From Gillisia sp. (GTDB lineage Bacteria; Bacteroidota; Bacteroidia; Flavobacteriales; Flavobacteriaceae): DNA of 32,393 nt. Position numbers and translations under genes: made by a program. The notes beneath the pieces are model-generated. The model searched no databases, was not told the DNA's origin, and was given only the letters and a program-made list of their open reading frames with translations. Shown here one piece after another: positions 1 to 7,132 of this stretch (position 1 is the stretch's first letter; the number at the start of each line of letters is the position of its first letter). The DNA is taken from positions 1-32,393 of the forward strand of contig JAGXIL010000081.1 of assembly GCA_024635655.1 (NCBI GenBank). Reading direction: 5' to 3'.

Positions 1-122
1 AAAGCTGTCCCCCTCAGCAATATTTATTTTTTATTTTCTCAAGTAGATATTGATATCCTGCATAAGAAACCCGATATTTAACACCAGCACCTATTTCCAA
101 CACACTTTAATAATATCCTGCC

Positions 123-1118
123 ATGATGAAAATTCTCTTTTTTAGTACGAAGATTTATGATCAAGAATTCTTTACCGCCGCTAACAAGGCATTTGGATTT
201 GATCTGAAGTTCATGGAAGTACCGCTGAACAAAAGCACGGCGGTGCTGGCGAAAAACCATCAAGTAGTATGCGTGTTTGTCAATGATATTGTAAATGCAG
301 AAGTGCTGCAGGAGCTCTCGGAACAGGGCGTCCGCCTGATTGCCCTGCGCTGTGCTGGCTATAACAATGTTGATCTGAAAGCCGCTGAGGCTTTAGGCAT
401 AAAAGTAGTTAGAGTACCCGCATATTCCCCCTACTCTGTAGCCGAACATACCATTGCCCTCATACTTACGCTTAACCGCAAAACCCACCGCGCTTATAAC
501 AGGGTGAAAGAGGGAAATTTTGCATTACAGGGCCTAATGGGATTTGACCTGCACGGAAAAACAGTCGGGCTCATTGGCCTGGGGAAGATCGGTCTGGCTA
601 CAGCAAGGATATTGAAAGGTTTTGGCTGCACTGTATTAGGCTACGATATAGCCAGGCCGGCCGCAACCGAAAGTATTGGAATCGAATTTACCGATCTTGA
701 TTCCCTTTACAAACATTCCGATATTATCTCATTGCACTGCCCCCTTACCCCCGATACTTTCCACATAATTAATAAGGAATCCCTCCGGAAAATGAAAAAT
801 GGCGTTATGCTCATTAACACCAGCCGGGGAGCTTTGATCGACAGTATAGCCGTTATTGAAGGCCTGAAACAGGAGCAGATAAGTTACCTGGGGCTGGATG
901 TATATGAGGAAGAAGCTGACCTTTTCTTTGAAGATCTTTCCAACAAGGTCATTCAGGATGATGTTTTTATGCGCCTTCTTTCTTTTAATAATGTCCTTAT
1001 CACAGGCCACCAGGCTTTTTTCACCAGCAATGCACTGGAAAAAATTGCCGGCACAACCCTGGAGAATGTCAAAGAATTTGAAGAAGCCACTACCTTACAG
1101 AACGAGGTAAATCCTTAG
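123..1118 (+). CDS. ldhA: D-lactate dehydrogenase, NAD-dependent (331 aa)
   Basis: D-isomer-specific 2-hydroxyacid dehydrogenase that reduces pyruvate to D-lactate with NADH in the cytoplasm. From memory it aligns along its whole length with E. coli LdhA: N-terminal STKxYD, FVND near 52-55, ALRCAGYNNVDL (74-85), VRVPAYSPYSVAEH (96-109), nucleotide-binding GLGKIG (152-157), LHCPLTP (204-210), NTSRGALID (232-240), DVYEEEADLFFED (259-271) and GHQAFF (295-300). The catalytic triad is visible as Arg235, Glu264 and His296. The length is normal for the family. Two ATGs are adjacent (123 and 126), and the second matches the E. coli start. The permease gene follows after 15 bp, so the pair is probably one operon for fermentative lactate production and transport. 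No clear promoter was seen in the 122 bp upstream. Confidence 0.95.
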   Translation: MMKILFFSTKIYDQEFFTAANKAFGFDLKFMEVPLNKSTAVLAKNHQVVCVFVNDIVNAEVLQELSEQGVRLIALRCAGYNNVDLKAAEALGIKVVRVPAYSPYSVAEHTIALILTLNRKTHRAYNRVKEGNFALQGLMGFDLHGKTVGLIGLGKIGLATARILKGFGCTVLGYDIARPAATESIGIEFTDLDSLYKHSDIISLHCPLTPDTFHIINKESLRKMKNGVMLINTSRGALIDSIAVIEGLKQEQISYLGLDVYEEEADLFFEDLSNKVIQDDVFMRLLSFNNVLITGHQAFFTSNALEKIAGTTLENVKEFEEATTLQNEVNP

Positions 1119-1133
1119 CTGATCTTTACCGCT

Positions 1134-2585
1134 ATGGTTTATTTTCTCTCGCTCTTACCCATTCTTATCCTGGTTATCCTTTCTTTAACCAAAGGGGTTA
1201 AGCCAGCGGTAATGATTGGCTTCGCCGTTACAAGTGTTCTGTTCTTTTACTGGGAAGCCTCCTTTAGTCATTTCATGGGAAGCATGGGCGTAGCCTTTCT
1301 CACTACGGTGAATATTTTGATGATCGTATTTGGCGCTCTTTTTTTATACAATATCATGCAGGGTGCTGGCCTGATCTCACAGATTAGCCACTCCCTGGAC
1401 AACCTGCATCCCTCAAAAGAAATAAGGTTTTTTCTACTGGCCATTTGTCTTACTGCATTTTTTGAAGGCGTAGCCGGTTTTGGCACCCCCGGGGCCATTG
1501 TTCCGCTGCTGCTGATCGCTATGGGTTTTAATGCGGTTTTATCTGTAGCTGTAGTATTGTTGTTCGACGGACTGTTTGCTATTTTTGGCGCTGTAGGCAC
1601 ACCAATTCTCATAGGCTTGCAGTTGCCCCTGGAGCTAACAAACCCTCAGGTACAACAAATTGGTTTTACCGCTGCTGTTATTGGTGTAATTGTGCAGTTT
1701 TTTATTCTATTTGCCGTTTTCCGGATGTTTGCTCAACTGCAGGATCCGGTACAACATAAAAGGAAAATTATCCTGCTTTTTGCTTTTTTCGCACTCCCCT
1801 TTTGTCTGTTTGCCTGGTTGGTGCCGGATCTGGCCACTGTGTTGGCCGCAATTGTTATGCTTGTTCTGTCCGTATTTTATTTGAAAGGAGACAAGGGAAA
1901 AATTAATTTACGCCCCTGGCTACCTTATGGCATTCTGGCCATTTTACTCCTTCTGCCAAAATTATTCACAGCCTTAAACCGATGGATTGGCTGGGATCTA
2001 ACTTTTTCAGATATGTTCGGGTCTGGATTAAATGCCTCCATCAAACCCCTGCAGTCGCCACTAATCCCTTTTATTATGGTAGGAATTGGAGTGGCTTTAT
2101 ACAAAAAAAACAAGTCTTTTTATTTAGCTAAATCATCTGTTAAGCTATGGCAAGTATTTGTTATTCTCTTTCCTTCTGTTGCCATAGCCCAGTTGATGAT
2201 CAATTCGGGGGTGCATCAACCTTCTATGATAAATAATATTGCCGATCTCCTTAGCAACCTGGGTAGCGGCTATACCCTGTTAAGCCCTTTATTAGGAATT
2301 ACAGGTGCCTTTATAACCGGCAGCACCACTATTTCCAATGTTGTTTTCGGGCCATCACAGCTGGAAGCTGCCGGGCTTCTTAACCTGGATCTAAACATAC
2401 TCCTTGCTTTGCAACTGAATGGTGCAGGAATTGGAAATGCTATTTGTTTGTTTAACATCATAGCAGCAGCTTCTGTAGCCAACCTAAAGGATTATAAAGA
2501 GGTATTGGTTCTTAACATGGCTCCTACCCTACTCGCGGGGCTTTTTGCTGGTGTATTAGGTTGGTGTGTAATTCAAATGCTGTAA
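1134..2585 (+). CDS. lctP: L-lactate permease family transporter (483 aa)
   Basis: Polytopic inner-membrane protein of the lactate permease (LctP/LldP) family, expected to carry lactate, and possibly glycolate, by proton symport. It is hydrophobic almost throughout, with roughly twelve or more membrane segments. The family signature is visible as FFEGVAGFGTPGAI (residues 109-122), followed by a matching late motif around ITGSTTISNVVFG in the C-terminal half. It is shorter than E. coli LldP (about 550 aa) but looks complete from a start 15 bp after ldhA to a stop at 2585. The pairing with ldhA suggests lactate export during fermentation or uptake for reuse; direction and stereospecificity cannot be read from sequence. 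No hairpin terminator was seen directly downstream. Confidence 0.9.
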   Translation: MVYFLSLLPILILVILSLTKGVKPAVMIGFAVTSVLFFYWEASFSHFMGSMGVAFLTTVNILMIVFGALFLYNIMQGAGLISQISHSLDNLHPSKEIRFFLLAICLTAFFEGVAGFGTPGAIVPLLLIAMGFNAVLSVAVVLLFDGLFAIFGAVGTPILIGLQLPLELTNPQVQQIGFTAAVIGVIVQFFILFAVFRMFAQLQDPVQHKRKIILLFAFFALPFCLFAWLVPDLATVLAAIVMLVLSVFYLKGDKGKINLRPWLPYGILAILLLLPKLFTALNRWIGWDLTFSDMFGSGLNASIKPLQSPLIPFIMVGIGVALYKKNKSFYLAKSSVKLWQVFVILFPSVAIAQLMINSGVHQPSMINNIADLLSNLGSGYTLLSPLLGITGAFITGSTTISNVVFGPSQLEAAGLLNLDLNILLALQLNGAGIGNAICLFNIIAAASVANLKDYKEVLVLNMAPTLLAGLFAGVLGWCVIQML

Positions 2586-2657
2586 CTATTATTCCCGGCT
2601 TTTGATAAGTGTTTGCTCTATTCATAACCTTACTATCAACACTTCAGTTCAAGAAAT

Positions 2658-2753
2658 TTTTGTAAGTCGGTAATATAAATCTTCACGATTTTTCTGCGGA
2701 GGTCTGCGGATTAAATCTGCGGGATCTGAGGGGAAAAATTTGGCTATCAGTTG
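2658..2753. repeat. Dispersed intergenic repeat, TCTGCG phased array, copy 1
   Basis: TCTGCG-type hexamers start at 2693, 2703, 2716 and 2725 (the last is TCTGAG), giving spacings of 10, 13 and 9 bp. The upstream flank (TTTTGTAA, then GGTAATAT) and the downstream flank ending in CAGTTG also match the copy at 10500-10590. The two copies look about three-quarters identical by eye. Confidence 0.75.
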
Positions 2754-2838
2754 CAGGTTGTCCAGTTGTCCGTTTTAAATTGGTAGCCTGCCAGACGGAT
2801 AAGGGCAGGTATGGATATTCAAGACCTTGGATTTAGAA

Positions 2839-2880
2839 ATGTTCCGCGAATTCCGCGAAAAAATGCGTAATCCGCGGGAA
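2839..2880. repeat. TCCGCG phased array
   Basis: TCCGCG occurs at 2843, 2852 and 2871, with a degenerate unit (ATGCGT) between the second and third, so units fall about 9-10 bp apart. The same core and phasing recur at 7099-7132 next to the end of another gene. Confidence 0.6.
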
Positions 2881-3142
2881 ACCCGTTTTATTATCAGCTG
2901 GCAGAAACTTACAACCTGGTGTATAGGGTATAGAAAAAAATAGCTGCTGTCTAAAAAACCAATCCACCTAATTTTGGAATTTTAAAGTTACAATTGTTGT
3001 CAAAACTTCTAAGGAGCTAAAACATTTTAATTTTTTTATTTTTCCTCAAAGTCTTAAAGATCAACAAATAAAGACCAACAATTAGAAAAAGCCTAAAAAA
3101 ATATCCGTATTTTAGTAAGGCTGTCAATTAATCTGCCTAGCC

Positions 3143-4519
3143 ATGTTTCAAATCAAAATCTTCTTATTGATATTTACGATGATACTCTTCAGTTTTTCGG
3201 TACTGGCGCAGGAAGAGGAAGTTTCTCAAATTTATGTAATCACCAATGTTAATGTAATTCCCATGACCACTGAGCAGATCCTCGAAAATCATACGGTAGT
3301 TATAGAGGACGGAAGAATCACTGGAGTAACTCCTTCCGCGGAAGCGAATTCTCCGGATAATGCTGAAGAAATTGACGGCCGCGGACGTTACATCATCCCC
3401 GGGTTAACAGAAATGCACGGACATATTCCGGGAGAAGACCGGCCACAATATGGGGAAGACGTACTTTTTCTCTATATCGCCAACGGCGTGACTACGGTGC
3501 GCAATATGCTGGGGAATGAATACCACCTGCAACTACGGGAGCGGATAAAAAACGGAGAACTTACGGGACCTGAAATTTATGCCGCCGGCCCTTTCTTCAG
3601 CCAGGAACTGGCCCCTACCCCTGAAGCTGCCGAACAAGAGGTGCGCCGGCAAAAAGCAGCGGGATTTGACCTTCTGAAAATGGGCAGTATTGACAAAGAA
3701 ACCTATGCCCGTATGGCAGAGACCGCCCACGAAATTGGTATCCCCTTTGGCGGACATATTCCGGAGGAAGTAGGACTTGTTGGAGCTTTGGAAGCGGGAC
3801 AAAAATCTATAGATCACTACGACCGCTATGTGGAATTTTTAGTTCCTGACAGTTTGGAAACCGAAGACCGCAGCTCCGGATTCTTCGGCAGCGGCCTTAT
3901 AGAACTGGTAGAACGAGACAGTATCCCGGCGGCTGCTAAAAAGACTGTAAAAGCCGGGACCTGGAACGTCCCTACCCTTAGCCTGATAGAGCACCTCGCC
4001 ACTCCTTTACCGGCAGAAGAAATGATAAAGTGGCCGGAGATGAAATATATCCCTGAGGATGTTTTGGAGGATTGGGTGAAATTCAAAGACACCTACAGCG
4101 AGAGAGAAGATTTTCAACCCGAAGCCACCAAAGCGCTGGTAGAGCTGCGACGGGAACTCACTAAAGAACTTCACGATACCGGAGCCCAGATCGCTTTAGG
4201 TAGTGATGCCCCGCAATTTTTTAATGTCCCCGGATTTTCCCTCCACTGCGAAATGGAAATGATGGTCAAAGCCGGCCTCACTCCTTACGAGGTTCTGGTA
4301 ACCGGCACCCGAAATCCCGCCTTCTATTTTGAAACTCCCGAGGAAGTGGGCACCATAGAACCCGGCAAACGCGCCGACCTTATCCTGCTCAATGCGAATC
4401 CGCTGGAGGATATCAGCAACACTCAAACAATTCAAGCCGTCTTTTTAAACGGCAAGTACTTTGACCGGAAGTCACTTGACAAAAGGCTTAAGGAAATAGA
4501 GCAAAACGTTAAAGATTAA
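3143..4519 (+). CDS. Secreted metal-dependent amidohydrolase, imidazolonepropionase-like (458 aa)
   Basis: Amidohydrolase-superfamily enzyme with a TIM-barrel metal site. A Sec signal peptide is visible (about residues 1-22, cleavage near LAQ/EEE), so the enzyme is periplasmic or exported. Metal ligands can be placed as His92 and His94 (HGH after PGLTE), Lys179 (candidate carboxylated lysine in FDLLKM), His205 (GGHIP), His225 (SIDHYDR) and Asp355 (GSDAP). The C-terminal signature EPGKRADLILLNANPLEDI (406-424) is typical of imidazolonepropionase-like amidohydrolases, many of which are Xaa-Pro or other dipeptidases. The substrate cannot be assigned. The gene stands alone, with a long repeat-bearing gap upstream and 108 bp to the next gene. 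By eye its codons look more GC-rich than those of its neighbours. Confidence 0.9.
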   Translation: MFQIKIFLLIFTMILFSFSVLAQEEEVSQIYVITNVNVIPMTTEQILENHTVVIEDGRITGVTPSAEANSPDNAEEIDGRGRYIIPGLTEMHGHIPGEDRPQYGEDVLFLYIANGVTTVRNMLGNEYHLQLRERIKNGELTGPEIYAAGPFFSQELAPTPEAAEQEVRRQKAAGFDLLKMGSIDKETYARMAETAHEIGIPFGGHIPEEVGLVGALEAGQKSIDHYDRYVEFLVPDSLETEDRSSGFFGSGLIELVERDSIPAAAKKTVKAGTWNVPTLSLIEHLATPLPAEEMIKWPEMKYIPEDVLEDWVKFKDTYSEREDFQPEATKALVELRRELTKELHDTGAQIALGSDAPQFFNVPGFSLHCEMEMMVKAGLTPYEVLVTGTRNPAFYFETPEEVGTIEPGKRADLILLNANPLEDISNTQTIQAVFLNGKYFDRKSLDKRLKEIEQNVKD

Positions 4520-4615
4520 GTAGAAAAAGAAAGATAAAATTAATACCTACACGTTATCTATCAGCAAATTATCTTAAAATTTGACCGCTTTTCTCCGGGA
4601 TGGCAGGTTTTAAAT

Positions 4616-4623
4616 TACCTTTG
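4616..4623 (+). promoter_or_regulatory. TAnnTTTG -7 box immediately upstream of the ATG
   Basis: TACCTTTG is an exact match to the Bacteroidota -7 consensus and ends only 4 bp before the ATG at 4628. No -33 TTG occurs at the usual spacing. If used, transcription would begin at or next to the start codon, implying a leaderless or nearly leaderless mRNA. Confidence 0.4.
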
Positions 4624-4627
4624 CAAT

Positions 4628-5125
4628 ATGACCCATCCCAACTCCTTAATTATTCAGGAATTCTATCAGGCCTTTCAGAAAAAAGATCCAAAAGCCATGA
4701 CCGCCTGTTATGATAAAAACGTTGTTTTCTATGATCCTGTCTTTGGGCATATTAAGGGAGACCGGGTTCTGGCTATGTGGTTCATGCTCATAGAAAATAG
4801 TGGAGACGATTTGAGCATCACCTTCAGTGATATACAGGCTAACGATTATAATGCCAGTGCAAAATGGACTGCAACCTATTATTACGGTCCGCAAAAGCGA
4901 AAAGTAGTTAATCATGGAGTGGGCACCTTTTACCTTCAGAACGGAAAGATCCTGCAGCATACAGATCATTTTGATCTGTGGAGCTGGTCGCGGCAGGCCA
5001 TGGGATTTAAAGGCTATGTGCTGGGGTGGACGAACTCAATGAAACTGAAGATCCAGCAGGAATCCAGTAAAAGGCTCTCCCGCTATCTTCAGAAAATGCG
5101 CTCTTTTGAAGAGAGTGCGCTTTAA
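4628..5125 (+). CDS. SnoaL-like / NTF2-fold protein (165 aa)
   Basis: Small cytoplasmic protein of the nuclear-transport-factor-2/SnoaL-like superfamily. The N-terminal helix (LIIQEFYQAFQKKDPKAM, residues 7-24), the CYDKNVVFYDPVFGHIKG segment and a C-terminal beta-sheet ending in HTDHFDLWSW (111-120) fit the cone-shaped alpha+beta fold. Members include small isomerases, polyketide cyclases and many uncharacterised proteins, so no reaction is assigned. The start is kept because the first helix of the fold begins at residue 7. A tail of about 40 residues, rich in Lys, Arg and Ser, follows the core. The gene converges on the FAD oxidase, and its 3' end overlaps a hairpin. Confidence 0.8.
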   Translation: MTHPNSLIIQEFYQAFQKKDPKAMTACYDKNVVFYDPVFGHIKGDRVLAMWFMLIENSGDDLSITFSDIQANDYNASAKWTATYYYGPQKRKVVNHGVGTFYLQNGKILQHTDHFDLWSWSRQAMGFKGYVLGWTNSMKLKIQQESSKRLSRYLQKMRSFEESAL

Positions 5126-5139
5126 TTTCTCCTTTTTTT
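5093..5139 (+). terminator. Possible intrinsic terminator overlapping a stop codon
   Basis: An imperfect hairpin (GCGCTCTT on the left, GAGAGTGCGC on the right, with small bulges) overlaps the stop codon of the SnoaL-like gene and is followed by a pyrimidine/T-rich run. The bulges lower confidence. Confidence 0.4.
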
Positions 5140-5231
5140 CAGCTGCACAAAACTTAATTTCATTTTTAATAACTTTTTTAGGAATAGAGGAATTGTTGTA
5201 AAGACACAGATTCGCTCCAGAAAAACAGTTA

Positions 5232-6611
5232 TTATTCAGGCTCAATGTTGTGATTCATCCGGAATAAATTCTTTGGATCCCATTTCTTCTTTAGCTTTTT
5301 CAATCGTTCATAATTTTCTCCGTAAGCAGCCCTAACCCGCTCCTTCTCATCGTGAGCCAAAAGATTGACATATACGCCACCGGTGCTTTCTGCCTCTACT
5401 TTTTTATGGAATTTTTTGGCCCAGTCGATAATCTTCGCATCCTCTGCCCCATCATTCCAACCGGGAAAGATGTGTAGGGAATAAGCGGCATTTCGGTGAG
5501 GAAAGGCAGTGGCTGAAGAAGAAGGTTTTGCCACAGCTCCACCAACAGGTTCCAGGTAGACCATGGTGTGATCGCCCGGCAGGTTTTCGGTAAAATCTGT
5601 CAAGGTTTCAAGGGTAAAGTCAGAAATTTCCGAGAGGTAATGTGCTTTGGTGTACCATCTTAACCCCTTTGGCATCCCGGCGTCAAAAGATTTCTGAAGT
5701 GCCGTGTATTCCATGGGCTGAAGGAACTTGAGAAAAGGTTTTCCAAAATTCTCAAGAGCCTTAAGTTCTTCTTTTCCTTTTTGCAGATCACCCGTATAGC
5801 ATGCGATCAGGGCACAGGTTGTTTTTCCGTGAAATTCCTTCGGAAAGGGATCTATTGGAGGGACATTCAGAAAAAAGGCATAGCATCCCAATTCCTCGGG
5901 AGCATTATCCATAAATTTCCGGTAAAACTGAAGAATTTCTCTACTATCTTCATAAGGAAAGTAAGCCTGAAAGGAAAGCACTTCCGGCCCTACCTCGTGC
6001 AGCCGAAATGTAAAAGAGGTGACGATACCAAAATTTCCGCCACCCCCACGAATAGCCCAAAATAGATCCTCGTTTTCTTTTTCACGGGCAGTTATAATTT
6101 TACCGTCTGCCGTTACGATCTCTACTGAAAGAATATTATCCAGCGTGAGTCCGAATCGTAAAGAAAGATAGCCCGAACCTCCTCCCAGGGCGAGGCCTCC
6201 AATTCCTATGGTAGAAACGGTGCCGGTGGGTGTAGCGAGGCCATGAATTTGTGCGGCGGAATCAAATTCGCCCACTTTGGCTCCTGCCTGCACATATGCT
6301 TTTTTATTCGAGGCATCGATCTCCACCTTGTTCATTGGGGACAGATCAATTACCAGCCCGTCATCACAAACCGAATTTCCCGCATAATCATGGCCGCCAC
6401 CTTTTACTGAAAAGATCATATTATTCTCCCGCACAAAATTTACCGCGGTAACCACATCTTCCGCTTTTCTGCAGCGGGCAATGGCCGCCGGGTATTTATC
6501 ATACAAACCATTCCACAGTTGCCTTGCCTCATCGTATCCTTGCTCTTCCGGGGTAATGAGATCTCCTTTAAAGCTTTTGGTAAATTGTTCAGTTGCAGAT
6601 GTAGTTTCCAT
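5232..6611 (-). CDS. FAD-linked oxidase, berberine-bridge-enzyme-like (459 aa)
   Basis: Flavin-dependent oxidase or dehydrogenase of the PCMH/BBE family. An N-terminal FAD-binding PCMH domain spans about residues 35-210, and a C-terminal BBE motif (YGENYERLKKLKKKWDP, about 425-445) ends the protein. His74 in KGGGHDYAGN is the expected 8-alpha-histidyl attachment site for FAD. The second, cysteinyl attachment site of bicovalent enzymes is absent: the corresponding stretch reads GTVSTIGIGG (130-139), so monocovalent FAD is predicted. Related bacterial enzymes oxidise sugars, alcohols or secondary metabolites; the substrate here is unknown. There is no signal peptide. It is transcribed leftward as a single gene, with a repeat-bearing gap of 521 bp upstream. 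Confidence 0.92.
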   Translation of the reverse strand: METTSATEQFTKSFKGDLITPEEQGYDEARQLWNGLYDKYPAAIARCRKAEDVVTAVNFVRENNMIFSVKGGGHDYAGNSVCDDGLVIDLSPMNKVEIDASNKKAYVQAGAKVGEFDSAAQIHGLATPTGTVSTIGIGGLALGGGSGYLSLRFGLTLDNILSVEIVTADGKIITAREKENEDLFWAIRGGGGNFGIVTSFTFRLHEVGPEVLSFQAYFPYEDSREILQFYRKFMDNAPEELGCYAFFLNVPPIDPFPKEFHGKTTCALIACYTGDLQKGKEELKALENFGKPFLKFLQPMEYTALQKSFDAGMPKGLRWYTKAHYLSEISDFTLETLTDFTENLPGDHTMVYLEPVGGAVAKPSSSATAFPHRNAAYSLHIFPGWNDGAEDAKIIDWAKKFHKKVEAESTGGVYVNLLAHDEKERVRAAYGENYERLKKLKKKWDPKNLFRMNHNIEPE

Positions 6612-6754
6612 GAATTTTGATTTTAAAATTAATAACAGGGTGTGGGATAGAAGAGGTGAAAAATAACAGGTTGTATCACTTGATCGTTCCCACTAACCAT
6701 CGGGTAATATTGACCTTTTCTAAATATATAATATAAACACTTGAAATTCAAATA

Positions 6755-6905
6755 GTTGTTAGTTTTCAGCTTCGGTTAAAAAAAGTGGAGAGTGGAGAGT
6801 GGAAAGAGAATAGCTTGGACGTTTTAAAAAAGACCGCTGCGTTCCTAAAGGAATAAGAGGAAAGTGGAGAGTGGTCCCTTAGCTTCGGGAGAGGACAGTT
6901 TGGAC
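6755..6905. repeat. Heptanucleotide array and dispersed repeat, copy 1
   Basis: AGTGGAG, AGTGGAG, AGTGGAA occupy 6784-6804 in perfect 7-bp register, preceded by TTCGGTT plus an A-run. Positions 6771-6795 match 10375-10399 at 24 of 25 bases. Positions 6861-6905 (AGTGG, GGTCCC, AGCTTCGG, AGTTTGGA in order) match 10385-10433 with small indels. Confidence 0.75.
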
Positions 6906-7051
6906 TTTATAGAAAGGCTGCGGCGCATCTGGTTGCAGGACCCCTGCATTTTTGGACTTTTTGTTATTATTATATCCTCAATCAGTTCAAATATAAAAGG
7001 GAAGTAACCAACAAACGGAAATCAGAAGACGAAAAACTAAAAACCCTTTCC

Positions 7052-7132
7052 TCCGTGAAACTCTCTGCTAAACTCCGTTCCCTCCGTGGTTAATTTAATC
7101 CGCGCCATCCGCTAAAATCCGCGAAATCCGGT
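7052..7132. repeat. Phased TCCGTG/TCCGCG hexamer array
   Basis: Hexamers of the form TC[CT]G plus two variable bases start at 7052, 7064, 7074, 7083, 7099, 7108, 7118 and 7127, giving spacings of 12, 10, 9, 16, 9, 10 and 9 bp. The first half is the TCCGTG type and the second the TCCGCG type. The array ends exactly at the stop codon of the leftward flavoprotein gene. Confidence 0.7.

Larger units (their letters stand above)
2586..3142. other. Long intergenic region with dispersed repeats
   Basis: 557 bp with no credible gene. It holds a phased TCTGCG array (2693-2730), a roughly heptameric CAGTTG/GGTTGT stretch (2749-2776), an inverted repeat CCTGCC...GGCAGG (2787-2809) and a TCCGCG array (2843-2876). 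The last 200 bp are AT-rich and probably hold the amidohydrolase promoter, but no convincing TAnnTTTG box was found. Confidence 0.7.
6612..7132. other. Long intergenic region packed with repeats
   Basis: 521 bp between two leftward genes, without a gene. It holds AGTTGTT/AGTTTTC heptamers (6753-6770), three AGTGGAG-type heptamers (6784-6804), a block shared with 10385-10433 (6861-6905) and a phased TCCGTG/TCCGCG array that runs into the stop codon of the next gene (7052-7132). Confidence 0.75.
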
